From: Nitrospirae bacterium GWC2_42_7
Lineage (GTDB): Bacteria; Nitrospirota; Thermodesulfovibrionia; Thermodesulfovibrionales; UBA6898
Direction: 5' to 3'
Assembly: GCA_001803645.1 (NCBI GenBank)
Contig: MHDW01000187.1
Coordinates: 1 to 13,514, forward strand
Length of the DNA: 13,514 bases
This document shows, piece after piece, positions 1-6,583 of this stretch; the stretch's first letter is position 1; each line of letters begins with the position of its first letter. A program made the position numbers and the translations under genes. The notes under the pieces were generated by a model. That model did no database searches. It had not been told where the DNA came from and saw nothing but the letters and a program-made list of their open reading frames with translations.

Positions 1-564
1 ATAGGTTTTTTCTTTTTTATGGAATTCAATATTATAATCCATCTTCTTTACTTTTAATCCCCTGTCTTCAAATAATGACCTTATTGAAGCTTCATCTCCT
101 GTTTCATCAACTGTCAGCGTTATGTGTCTGTATGCCATGCCAGGCATCCTTGCCTCTACTAATCTCAAGAACCATAATGAAAAAAAAGTGATGATAAACC
201 CTGTGACTCCTGCCACATACTGTCCGGCCCCTATCGCAAGGCCGATAGCAGCAACTATCCAGATACATGCCGCAGTTGTTAGTCCCTGTATCGAAAATCC
301 TGTCTTCAGGATCACTCCTGCACCGAGAAAACCTACGCCTGTCATCGCACCGGCTGCGATCCTTGTTGGGTCAATCCTGGGGGACAAGGGATTTGAAGTA
401 AAAAAATTCTCTGAGATCAACATTAAAAGCACACATGAAACACAAACCAGAAGCTGTGTCCTGAAACCTGCAGGCCTTCCATGTATCTGGCGTTCAAACC
501 CGATTATTCCTCCAAGGAGAGTGCCTATGAGAAGCCTTGAGATTATTTCATAATCAGTTATCAT
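1..564 (-). CDS. MgtC/SapB family membrane protein, partial (C-terminus beyond window)
   Basis: The minus-strand frame is open from an ATG at 564 to the window edge, giving 188 residues with no stop. Residues 1-25 (start [19 protein letters not shown]) contain the family-typical helix followed by [19 protein letters not shown]. Residues 66-90 contain [20 protein letters not shown], the hallmark of the MgtC/SapB integral membrane domain. Further hydrophobic helices lie near residues 38-52, 97-113 and 116-135. From about residue 143 a soluble ACT-like C-terminal domain begins ([22 protein letters not shown]) and is cut off, probably lacking some 30-40 residues. The start codon overlaps the tyrS stop as ATGA (561-564), so it is probably translationally coupled to tyrS. 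MgtC proteins are linked to Mg2+ limitation and ATP-synthase or virulence control in some bacteria; the role here is unknown. The family call is firm from sequence, the function is not. Confidence 0.9.
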   Translation of the reverse strand, partial: MITDYEIISRLLIGTLLGGIIGFERQIHGRPAGFRTQLLVCVSCVLLMLISENFFTSNPLSPRIDPTRIAAGAMTGVGFLGAGVILKTGFSIQGLTTAACIWIVAAIGLAIGAGQYVAGVTGFIITFFSLWFLRLVEARMPGMAYRHITLTVDETGDEASIRSLFEDRGLKVKKMDYNIEFHKKEKTY

Positions 565-1772
565 TTCGCCTTTATCTTAACAAATTTTCTTTTTCCTGAC
601 TTAAAGATATACTCACCGCTTGGGATCTTCATATCAGGATCTTCTATTTTATTTTCGTCGATCTTAACTCCGCCTTGTTTTATAAGTCTCACAGCCTCGC
701 CTGTGCTCTGGCTTATCCCGGAGAGTTTCATGATCTTCGGCACCCACATCCGGTCTTCTTCCCATGCAAGTTCGAAAACCGGAATATCTTCAGGAACACC
801 TTTGTCTTTAAATATATGTTCAAATCCTTCTTTTGCCAGCGAGGCCGCATCTTTTCCCCAGTACCTTTCAACTATCTCTAATGCAAGGTCTTCCTTGGCC
901 TTCTTCGGATGAACATCTCCTGTTTTTAAACCTTCCTTTAAGACATTTAACTCATCAAGGGAAATATGGCTAAGGAGGTCATAATATTTGAGCATCAGCT
1001 CATCTGTTATTGACATCAATTTCCCGAACATTTCCTGAGGAGATTCATCAATTCCTATATAATTGCCGAGGCTCTTTGACATTTTATTAACGCCATCAAG
1101 ACCTTCCAGCAGAGGCATCATGATAACTACCTGCTCTTCAACACCCATTGATCTCTGTATGGACCTTCCCATCAAGATATTGAATTTCTGGTCTGTTCCC
1201 CCAAGTTCAATATCAGCTTTCAGGGCTACTGAATCATATGCCTGGAACAACGGATAGTAGAATTCAATTATTCCTATCGGCTGCTGGTTCTTGAACCTCT
1301 TTTTGAAATCATCCCGTTCGAGCATTCGGGCAACTGTTTCATGAGCGCCGAGCTGAATAATTTCCATGGCGCTCATTTTGTTCAGCCACTCGCTGTTGAA
1401 TTTTATCTCTGTCTTCTGAGGATCTAGTATTTTAAAAACCTGCTCTTTATAAGTCTCTGCATTTTTTAAAACGTCTTCATGTGTCAGGGGCTTTCGGGTC
1501 TCGCTCTTGCCTGTTGGGTCACCTATCATGCCGGTAAAATCACCTATGAGAAAGACCACCTCATGCCCCAGCTCCTGAAACTGCCGCATCTTTTCGAGAA
1601 GTACTGTATGTCCAAGATGAATATCAGGCGCAGTAGGATCAAAACCTGCCTTAACTATAAGAGGTTTATTTTCTTTGTGGGATTTTTTGACCTTCCAGAG
1701 GAGCTCTTTTTCGCTGATTATCTCAACAGCGCCTCTTTTAATTATCTCTATCTGTTTTTCAGGTTCTAACAT
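561..1772 (-). CDS. tyrS: Tyrosyl-tRNA synthetase (TyrRS, class I)
   Basis: This enzyme charges tRNA-Tyr with tyrosine in the cytoplasm. From the ATG at 1772 the protein has 403 residues, normal for the roughly 400-residue bacterial branch. It shows HLGH (52-55, the HIGH motif), the [14 protein letters not shown] loop (77-90), the tyrosine/tRNA pocket region [30 protein letters not shown] segment around 172-198, and KMSKS at 230-234. An S4 RNA-binding domain fills about 342-400. Earlier in-frame starts exist (TTG 1799, ATG 1784), but family N-termini align with [14 protein letters not shown]. The AGAGG upstream lies only about 2-3 bases from ATG 1784, and a promoter -10 (TATGAT, 1780-1785) sits across the extended N-terminus. 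I therefore choose 1772, which implies an almost leaderless mRNA. The stop overlaps the start of the MgtC-like gene. Confidence 0.95.
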   Translation of the reverse strand: MLEPEKQIEIIKRGAVEIISEKELLWKVKKSHKENKPLIVKAGFDPTAPDIHLGHTVLLEKMRQFQELGHEVVFLIGDFTGMIGDPTGKSETRKPLTHEDVLKNAETYKEQVFKILDPQKTEIKFNSEWLNKMSAMEIIQLGAHETVARMLERDDFKKRFKNQQPIGIIEFYYPLFQAYDSVALKADIELGGTDQKFNILMGRSIQRSMGVEEQVVIMMPLLEGLDGVNKMSKSLGNYIGIDESPQEMFGKLMSITDELMLKYYDLLSHISLDELNVLKEGLKTGDVHPKKAKEDLALEIVERYWGKDAASLAKEGFEHIFKDKGVPEDIPVFELAWEEDRMWVPKIMKLSGISQSTGEAVRLIKQGGVKIDENKIEDPDMKIPSGEYIFKSGKRKFVKIKAK

Positions 1773-1779
1773 CGAAATT

Positions 1780-1809
1780 ATCATAACCTCTTGAGGCAAA
1801 GACAGTCAA
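1780..1809 (-). promoter_or_regulatory. Predicted sigma-70-type promoter of tyrS, leaderless geometry
   Basis: Read on the minus strand, TTGACT (1804-1809) is followed after 18 bases by TATGAT (1780-1785). Seven bases then precede the ATG at 1772, so transcription would begin at or one base before the start codon. This is a sequence match only. It supports the 1772 start for tyrS. Confidence 0.5.
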
Positions 1810-1826
1810 TTTGCCACAAGAATTGC

Positions 1827-1855
1827 TTGTAGTAAACTCCTGTACTTGTTATCAT
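1827..1855 (+). promoter_or_regulatory. Predicted promoter of the coiled-coil protein gene, leaderless geometry
   Basis: TTGTAG (1827-1832), a 17-base spacer and TATCAT (1850-1855) lie six bases before the ATG at 1862. That places the predicted +1 on the A of the ATG. No Shine-Dalgarno sequence is present. The -35 is a moderate match, so this is the weaker half of the divergent promoter pair with tyrS. Confidence 0.4.
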
Positions 1856-1861
1856 TTATTC

Positions 1862-2221
1862 ATGAAGAGTTTGATTAAATATTTGCTTCTTGTTCTGTTG
1901 GGTATGGCGATCGGTTACTTTGCTTTTGCTGCGGAAAAACCCGCTGATTCCGGAAAGAAATTCAAACAGGACATGAAAGAAGCAGGCAAAGATCTTAAGA
2001 GCGCTGCCGGAGATCTGAGGGATAAGGCCAAAGAAGACATTGAAACAGTAAAAGAAAAAGCAGAAAAAAAATTAGAAAAGGCAAAAGACAAAACAGAAAA
2101 AACCTTTAAAGAAAAGATGGGTGATTTTCAGGAGAAAATGAAAACCGGCTGGAAGAAACTAAAAGAAAAAGCCTCTGAAAACTGGGATAAATTCCGCAAA
2201 GCCATTGGGCTGGATTCTTGA
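1862..2221 (+). CDS. Secreted or membrane-anchored LEA/apolipoprotein-like coiled-coil protein
   Basis: The protein has 119 residues from ATG 1862. A start at TTG 1811 would place an unlikely Cys-rich stretch before the signal sequence. Residues 1-24 (MKSLIKYLLLVLLGMAIGYF) are a basic N-region plus a hydrophobic core ending in AFA-AE, a plausible signal peptidase I site or a single membrane anchor. The remainder is almost entirely Lys/Glu/Asp/Ala-rich amphipathic helix with repeating phrases such as KEKAEKKLEKAKDKTEKTFKEK and W residues near the end. This composition resembles LEA group 3, YtxH-like and apolipoprotein-like helices. No catalytic motif is visible. Such proteins are often tied to desiccation, membrane or envelope stress; that role is an inference here. 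It ends 37 bases before the TPR gene, and its stop codon overlaps that gene's -35 box. Confidence 0.75.
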   Translation: MKSLIKYLLLVLLGMAIGYFAFAAEKPADSGKKFKQDMKEAGKDLKSAAGDLRDKAKEDIETVKEKAEKKLEKAKDKTEKTFKEKMGDFQEKMKTGWKKLKEKASENWDKFRKAIGLDS

Positions 2222-2247
2222 CAAACTATCACTGCACTCCATATAAT
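2218..2247 (+). promoter_or_regulatory. Consensus sigma-70 promoter of the TPR-ABC ATPase operon
   Basis: A perfect TTGACA (2218-2223) and a perfect TATAAT (2242-2247) are separated by 18 bases. The -35 overlaps the TGA stop (2219-2221) of the preceding gene. The predicted +1 lies about 4-6 bases before the ATG at 2259, giving a near-leaderless transcript with no room for a Shine-Dalgarno sequence. The exact consensus suggests strong, housekeeping-type expression. Confidence 0.7.
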
Positions 2248-2258
2248 TTTGAATAACT

Positions 2259-2966
2259 ATGGCATATAACATACAGGAACTTTATGATCTCGGCATTAAA
2301 CTCTTCGATGAAGGCAAGCTTGCTGAAGCAGAACCGATCTTAAAAGAAGTTATAATGCATAATCCAAAGTTCGCTGATGTCCATAACAAGCTAGGCATAA
2401 TATCCAACCTCAAGGGCGAGCTCAAAAAAGCATCCGAATATTTTGAGAAAGCTCTTGAACTTAATCCAAGATATACAGAGGCTTCTCTTAATCTCGCTGT
2501 AACATATAATGACCTTGGTGAATTCAAAAAAGCCCGGGATGTTTTTTCGATGGCAGCCCAGATCGCCCGTCCTGACCCTGATACTGTTGACCCGTATATT
2601 GCAGGAAAGCTCGCCAATGAACATTACAAGGTCGGCAATATCTACCTTGAATTTAATATGAATGATGAGGCTATTGAGGAGTACCAGAAGGCGATTAAAC
2701 TCCATCCCAAGCTTGCTGATGTTCACACAAAACTCGGTATTGCCCTGAGAAACAAAGGCCTTGTTGAAGATGCAATAGTCCATTTTGTGAAAGCAAAGGT
2801 GATCAATCCGAACTATGGGCCTGCATGGATCCAGCTCGGATTGAGTTATTATATGCAGGGACTTACAGGCCTCGCCTTTGAGGAATGGGAAAAAGCACTC
2901 GAATTCAACCCTGACCTGAAGGAAGCCGATACCTATATAAAGCTTCTCAAAAAAGAGGAAAAGTAA
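2259..2966 (+). CDS. Tetratricopeptide repeat (TPR) protein
   Basis: This is a cytoplasmic-looking protein of 235 residues with no signal peptide or membrane segment. About six TPR units can be placed: roughly 5-36, 39-72, 73-104, 119-152, 153-186 and 187-220. They show the usual pattern of small residues and a terminal Pro (for example YFEKALELNP, EYQKAIKLHP, EWEKALEFNP). A short linker rich in Asp and Pro (ARPDPDTVDPY, about 103-113) breaks the array into two halves. TPR arrays act as protein-binding scaffolds; the partner cannot be read from the sequence. The gene is followed after 6 bases by the first peptide-transporter ATPase, so the three are probably co-transcribed from the consensus promoter at 2218-2247. 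A link between this TPR protein and the ABC ATPases is suggested only by that arrangement. Confidence 0.88.
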   Translation: MAYNIQELYDLGIKLFDEGKLAEAEPILKEVIMHNPKFADVHNKLGIISNLKGELKKASEYFEKALELNPRYTEASLNLAVTYNDLGEFKKARDVFSMAAQIARPDPDTVDPYIAGKLANEHYKVGNIYLEFNMNDEAIEEYQKAIKLHPKLADVHTKLGIALRNKGLVEDAIVHFVKAKVINPNYGPAWIQLGLSYYMQGLTGLAFEEWEKALEFNPDLKEADTYIKLLKKEEK

Positions 2967-2972
2967 TACGAA

Positions 2973-3941
2973 GTGTCCCTGCTTGATGTAAGGGATTTAA
3001 ATATTTCTTTCAAGTCTTCCGGCAGATCCATCCCTGTTGTATCAGATCTCAATTTCCGGATAGGAGAATCCGAGATCTTCGGCCTTGCTGGAGAGAGCGG
3101 CTGCGGAAAAAGCATTACAGCGCTTTCTATTATGGGAATCCTTCCGCAAAACTCCTTTGCAGAAGGAGAGATTCTTTTTAAAGATAGAGACCTTCTGAAG
3201 CTCAAAAAAGAACCCATGAGACAATTAAGAGGCAGCGAAATATCTATGATATTTCAGGAGCCCATGACCTCACTTAACCCTGTGCTTACTGCCGGATACC
3301 AAATAGCTGAAACCCTTATTACACACCGTAACATGTCCAAGAAAGAAGCTATGGACAGGGCAGTTGAACTGCTCAAGGATGTCAGGATACCTTCTCCTGA
3401 ACTAAGGATCAAAGAATATCCTCATCAGATGTCAGGAGGAATGAGGCAACGTGTAATGATCGCTATGGCAATAGCATGTAATCCCTCTCTTCTCATAGCT
3501 GACGAACCAACAACAGCTCTTGACGTTACAATACAGGCACAAATCCTTGATCTCATCCATGGATTAAGGCAGGAACGCAAGATGTCCATAATGTTCATCA
3601 CCCATGATCTCGGTATAATTTCAGAAAATGCTGCGAGGGTCGGCATAATGTATGCAGGAAAGATCGTAGAGACTGCTGAGACCAATGAGATATTTAATAA
3701 CCCCTGCCACCCTTATACGATCGGTCTGCTCGAATCTCTTCCAAAAGAGCGGGGCAGGCCGCTTAATCCGATCCCGGGGCATGTGCCGCAGCCCGAGGAA
3801 TTCTCGAATGCATGCAGATTTTCAGACAGGTGCAAATTCGCTGAAGATGAATGCAGTGCTAAGGAGCCTGAACTTATCGAGGTCTCACAAGGCCATTTTG
3901 TAAGATGCCGTCTGCCGAAGGGGAAAAGATGGAACTCCTGA
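2973..3941 (+). CDS. Oligopeptide/dipeptide ABC transporter ATP-binding protein (OppD/DppD type)
   Basis: This is one of two ATPases that power Opp/Dpp/Nik-type uptake of peptides or related solutes at the inner membrane. The start is GTG 2973, with a weak GAGGA about 13 bases upstream. In the 322 residues: Walker A GESGCGKS (40-47), Q-loop Q95, ABC signature MSGGMRQR (153-160), Walker B LLIADEP (173-179) and switch His H211 (ITHDLG). The C-terminal oligopeptide-transporter extension starts around HPYTIGLLESLP (246-257). It contains four cysteines (C281, C287, C294, C312) in the C-x5-C-x6-C-x17-C arrangement that in some family members binds a [4Fe-4S] cluster. The second ATPase overlaps its end. 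No permease or solute-binding protein is encoded nearby, so the exact substrate and the choice of oppD or dppD cannot be settled. Confidence 0.93.
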   Translation: MSLLDVRDLNISFKSSGRSIPVVSDLNFRIGESEIFGLAGESGCGKSITALSIMGILPQNSFAEGEILFKDRDLLKLKKEPMRQLRGSEISMIFQEPMTSLNPVLTAGYQIAETLITHRNMSKKEAMDRAVELLKDVRIPSPELRIKEYPHQMSGGMRQRVMIAMAIACNPSLLIADEPTTALDVTIQAQILDLIHGLRQERKMSIMFITHDLGIISENAARVGIMYAGKIVETAETNEIFNNPCHPYTIGLLESLPKERGRPLNPIPGHVPQPEEFSNACRFSDRCKFAEDECSAKEPELIEVSQGHFVRCRLPKGKRWNS

Positions 3942-4945
3942 ATGTAAGCTCACTGAAAAAACACTTTGAGGCCGGAAAGACATTTGGAGGCAGCAAAAGC
4001 CTTGTTAAAGCAGTAGATGGAATTGACTTTTCAGTTAGTGAGAACAGTGTTCTGGCCCTTGTCGGAGAAAGCGGGTGTGGCAAATCAACGGTTGCAAGGC
4101 TTGTGCTCCGCCTTTTAGATCCGACCTCAGGTTCTGTTTTATTTAATGGAGAAAATATTTTTAAATTTGGCAAGAGTTCTTTGCAGTCTTTCAGAAAATC
4201 CGTCCAGATAATTTTTCAGGACCCTTTTGCTTCATTGAACCCGAGGAGAACTGTTTATGACACTGTTTCTGAGCCATTGCAGATACACAGGATAGTGCCT
4301 GGATCTCAAATGAAAGATGCTGTTGTGGAGATCCTCGGGAAAGTTGGGCTCAGGCCCGAGATATTAGACCGCTACCCTCATGAATTCAGCGGAGGACAAA
4401 GACAGCGTATATGCATAGCAAGGGCTCTTGCTGTGTCACCGAAGCTGATAGTTGCTGACGAGCCGCTCTCTGCACTTGATGTCTCGATACAGGCACAGAT
4501 CATTAATCTTCTGCAAGACCTCAGAAAAGAATCCGGCATAGCTTTTCTTTTTATCAGCCATGACCTGAGGGTTGTCCGGTATTTCAGCGATATGGTGGGC
4601 GTAATGTATCTCGGGAAAATAGTCGAGCACTCAAAAACAGAGGATATATTCAGGGAACCGATGCATCCCTATACAGAGATCCTTCTTGCTTCAGCGCCGA
4701 AGATCAGGAGTAATCAGGAAATATCAGTTAGTAGTGATGGGTCAGAAAAAGATCGTGCACGCACTACTTATCAAGCATTTAGAGCAGCTGACTTGGGAGA
4801 GGTGCCGAGCCCCATGAACATTCCTGAGGGCTGTCCATTTCATCCGAGGTGTCCAGAGAGGTTTGAACCGTGCGACAAAATAGTTCCGCAGTTAAAAGAA
4901 AATCAAGGCAGGCTTGTTTCATGCCATTTATGGAACCCATACTAA
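3929..4945 (+). CDS. Oligopeptide/dipeptide ABC transporter ATP-binding protein (OppF/DppF type)
   Basis: This is the partner ATPase of the preceding gene, 338 residues from ATG 3929. An upstream ATG at 3905 is in frame, but AAGGGG at 3918-3923 lies five bases before 3929 and the protein aligns with the family from MELLNVSSLKKHF. Motifs: Walker A GESGCGKST (46-54), Q97, signature FSGGQRQR (153-160), Walker B LIVADEP (173-179), switch H211 (ISHDLR). The C-terminal extension has C302, C308, C315 and C332, again C-x5-C-x6-C-x16-C. Between HPYTEILLASAP and the Cys region it carries a somewhat long polar linker (about 259-290, rich in Ser, Glu and Arg). It overlaps the first ATPase by 13 bases, implying coupled synthesis in equal amounts. 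Its stop directly abuts the stop of the convergent TlpA gene. Confidence 0.93.
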   Translation: MELLNVSSLKKHFEAGKTFGGSKSLVKAVDGIDFSVSENSVLALVGESGCGKSTVARLVLRLLDPTSGSVLFNGENIFKFGKSSLQSFRKSVQIIFQDPFASLNPRRTVYDTVSEPLQIHRIVPGSQMKDAVVEILGKVGLRPEILDRYPHEFSGGQRQRICIARALAVSPKLIVADEPLSALDVSIQAQIINLLQDLRKESGIAFLFISHDLRVVRYFSDMVGVMYLGKIVEHSKTEDIFREPMHPYTEILLASAPKIRSNQEISVSSDGSEKDRARTTYQAFRAADLGEVPSPMNIPEGCPFHPRCPERFEPCDKIVPQLKENQGRLVSCHLWNPY

Positions 4946-5470
4946 TCAGAGCTTCTCTATCTTCTTTTTGATCTCAGGATCTGTCCAGTCATATTCACCA
5001 TGGAATTTCTCGATGATAATACCGTTCCTGTCTATTAGAAAAGTGGTTGGCATCGAAAAAACCTTGTACTGTTTTGAGGTAATACGCTTTTCGTCCATAA
5101 GTATTTTGAAGTCAAAACTGTTCTTGCGGAGATAATCCTTCACATAGCTGATCGAGTCATCAGTCGAAATAGCTATTATTTCGAGCCCCTGTGCTTTCAT
5201 TTCCGTATATAGTTTGTTAAATGACGGCATTTCATGTTTGCATGGCGGGCACCAGGTAGCCCAGAAATTCAGCAGAACAACCTTGCCTTTAAAAGAAGAA
5301 AGGGCAACATCCTTTCCATTGATGTCTTTTAATACGAAATCCGGGGCTTTAACGTTTACAAATTTGTCTGCGTCAAAAGGTGAAACAGCCTCTTTATTTA
5401 AGCCTGTCTGTGAACCAGGGGCCATTGCAGTTAATAAAAAAAGAGATATGATCAAGACAGCTTTTTTCAT
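4946..5470 (-). CDS. TlpA-like thiol-disulfide oxidoreductase/redoxin, exported
   Basis: The protein has 174 residues. The N-terminus MKKAVLIISLFLLTAMA is a signal peptide or anchor; there is no lipobox Cys. The thioredoxin-like fold starts at about residue 40 with APDFVLKDINGKDV and KGKVVLLNFWATWCPPC. The active site is W73-C74-P75-P76-C77 and the cis-proline loop is MPTTFLID with P141. This matches the TlpA/ResA/AhpC-TSA group, which reduces disulfides or apocytochrome c haem-binding sites on the outer face of the membrane. The actual partner is unknown, as no cytochrome-biogenesis gene is adjacent. It lies 69 bases downstream of the HD-domain gene on the same strand and seems to have its own promoter. 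There is no Shine-Dalgarno sequence before the ATG. Confidence 0.92.
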   Translation of the reverse strand: MKKAVLIISLFLLTAMAPGSQTGLNKEAVSPFDADKFVNVKAPDFVLKDINGKDVALSSFKGKVVLLNFWATWCPPCKHEMPSFNKLYTEMKAQGLEIIAISTDDSISYVKDYLRKNSFDFKILMDEKRITSKQYKVFSMPTTFLIDRNGIIIEKFHGEYDWTDPEIKKKIEKL

Positions 5471-5482
5471 GGCTATGTTTTT

Positions 5483-5512
5483 ATTTTACTTTTTATATGT
5501 ACCAGTTAGCAA
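5483..5512 (-). promoter_or_regulatory. Possible promoter of the TlpA-like gene
   Basis: On the minus strand, TTGCTA (5507-5512) is followed after 18 bases by TAAAAT (5483-5488). Twelve bases then precede the ATG at 5470, predicting a leader of about six bases with no Shine-Dalgarno site. Both boxes are 4-5 of 6 matches, so this is a moderate call. Confidence 0.4.
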
Positions 5513-5539
5513 CATCTGCTGCCGAAAATACAATTCATC

Positions 5540-6322
5540 CTAAGTTAATCTTGTTGCCGAAAAATCCTTTAAAATATGCAATACTTTTACAATCTCGTCT
5601 GTTTTGGGAAGTGTTGCAAATATTTTATTAATGTAGTCTCTTTCAAGAAGCAATCTGAAAGATGTCCTGAAATTAAGATCAAAGATCCAGGAAAGCTGCA
5701 TGAGCTTAAAGTCATTTAGCGACTTAAGGCTTGAGAGCGTTGCGAGTTTTTTCTCAAAGAGACATGAAATAATTTCTTTGGAATATTCCGGCAGGTCAGG
5801 AAGACCAAGACTGACTGCTGAAGGCCTGTCTTCTTCTTTTGTCTCAAAGTACTCTGTAAAAACCCTGTAAATATCAAGCTTGTCCGCATCCCGTATCAGT
5901 TTTATTAAAAGGAGTGCATCCGGCTCCTGGAGAGCAGGAACAGAAAAGGCATTATGAAATTTAACTGCATTGACGATCAACTCCTGCTCAGTGAGCGGCA
6001 GGGACTTGAGGACATTCTTTTCAACAAGGATCTCTGCGCCGAGTTTTCCATGATTAACAGAAATACTGTCTCTGAATGTCTTGTATTTTGCATATTGAGA
6101 AAATCTGCCGACATCATGGAAAAGAGCTGTTGCCCCGGCCAACAGTATGGAATTCCGGCTTAGCTGTTCCTCCTCTGCAATCCGGGTAATATTTTCTAAT
6201 ACATTAAATGTATGGAGTTCCTTGAGGGATATATTCCTCTGGTCTTCTTTGTCGGAAGTGTAAAAAAACCCGCAATAATCAGAAAACCATTTTTTCAGAT
6301 CTATCAAGTCTTCATTTGTCAT
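5540..6322 (-). CDS. HD-domain phosphohydrolase
   Basis: This is a soluble protein of 260 residues starting at ATG 6322, with a good AGGAG nine bases upstream. The metal-binding HD pattern is clear: H37 (LHTFNV), H69-D70 (LFHDVGRF), H91 (VNHGKLGAEIL), H123 (VKFHNAF) and D145/D147 (RDADKLD). The extra histidines between HD and the last Asp resemble the two-metal HD enzymes rather than the minimal one-metal type. Members of this superfamily hydrolyse phosphate esters, including nucleotides and cyclic di-nucleotides. No GYP motif is present, and the substrate cannot be assigned. The C-terminal third (about 170-260) is helical with no recognised domain. It is divergent from the release-factor-like gene across a gap containing a palindromic element. 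Confidence 0.85.
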   Translation of the reverse strand: MTNEDLIDLKKWFSDYCGFFYTSDKEDQRNISLKELHTFNVLENITRIAEEEQLSRNSILLAGATALFHDVGRFSQYAKYKTFRDSISVNHGKLGAEILVEKNVLKSLPLTEQELIVNAVKFHNAFSVPALQEPDALLLIKLIRDADKLDIYRVFTEYFETKEEDRPSAVSLGLPDLPEYSKEIISCLFEKKLATLSSLKSLNDFKLMQLSWIFDLNFRTSFRLLLERDYINKIFATLPKTDEIVKVLHILKDFSATRLT

Positions 6323-6394
6323 GAATTATCATCTCCTGCAAAGATTTTTAACAGCAAAGTTACTAATGCATTCGTTAGGAAGCAAAGATCAAAT

Positions 6395-6503
6395 CACCCT
6401 CCCCTTCATCCCCTCCTCTATGAGCCGTTGGCTTCGAGCCATCGGCCCTCAAGGGAGGGGGACATCTTTTGACATCCTCGCCCCTTGGTGGAGAGGGGTG
6501 TCT
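6395..6503. repeat. GC-rich palindromic repeat-like element
   Basis: This block is rich in C on the left and G on the right and stands out from AT-rich flanks. CCCCTCC (6410-6416) pairs with GGAGGGG (6454-6460). Inside it, a hairpin at 6425-6445 pairs CCG-t-TGGCT with AGCCA-t-CGG around a TCG loop. A second small hairpin follows, CCCCT (6481-6485) with AGGGG (6494-6498), and GACATC is repeated at 6461 and 6471. The ends CACCCTCCCC and GGAGAGGGGTG are roughly inverted. It looks like the small, non-coding palindromic repeats dispersed in some environmental genomes. Only one copy is visible here, so calling it a repeat family is inference. Confidence 0.5.
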
Positions 6504-6565
6504 TTTTGCTTTTGAGCTTGTTCGTATTTAATAGTTTAGCATGAATGATTATATCCATTAAAAGA

Positions 6566-6576
6566 TGATATATTAT
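6566..6576 (+). promoter_or_regulatory. Extended -10 promoter element before the release-factor-like gene
   Basis: TGATATATTAT contains an extended -10 (TG-A-TATATT, 6566-6574) nine bases before the ATG at 6584. It also contains an overlapping TATTAT hexamer (6571-6576) seven bases before it. No good -35 and no Shine-Dalgarno site are seen. The same 11-mer precedes the LysR gene. Confidence 0.4.
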
Positions 6577-6583
6577 CAAAACA

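Larger units (their letters stand above)
6323..6583. other. Divergent intergenic region between the HD-domain and release-factor-like genes
   Basis: This 261-base region is the largest gene-free stretch in the window. It holds the HD gene's ribosome binding site, three copies of GCAAAG (6338-6343, 6353-6358, 6382-6387), a GC-rich palindromic element (about 6395-6503), and an AT-rich promoter-like region before 6584. The short open frames over it have no protein-like features. Confidence 0.7.

Noticed and set aside
122..553. 143-residue open frame on the plus strand
   Set aside because: It is antisense to the MgtC/SapB gene, whose conserved membrane motifs read clearly on the minus strand. 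The antisense product has no recognisable domain.
1773..1799. TTG 1799 or ATG 1784 as the start of tyrS
   Set aside because: The extra residues are not family-like. AGAGG is too close to ATG 1784, and the predicted -10 lies within this stretch, so 1772 fits better.
6395..6503. CRISPR array or transcription terminator
   Set aside because: There are no regularly spaced repeats with unique spacers. The element lies upstream of both flanking genes, so it cannot terminate either of them.
6212..6515. Short plus-strand open frames across the HD gene start and palindromic element
   Set aside because: Their codons follow the GC-rich palindrome and the antisense of the HD gene. No protein-like pattern or start signal is present.
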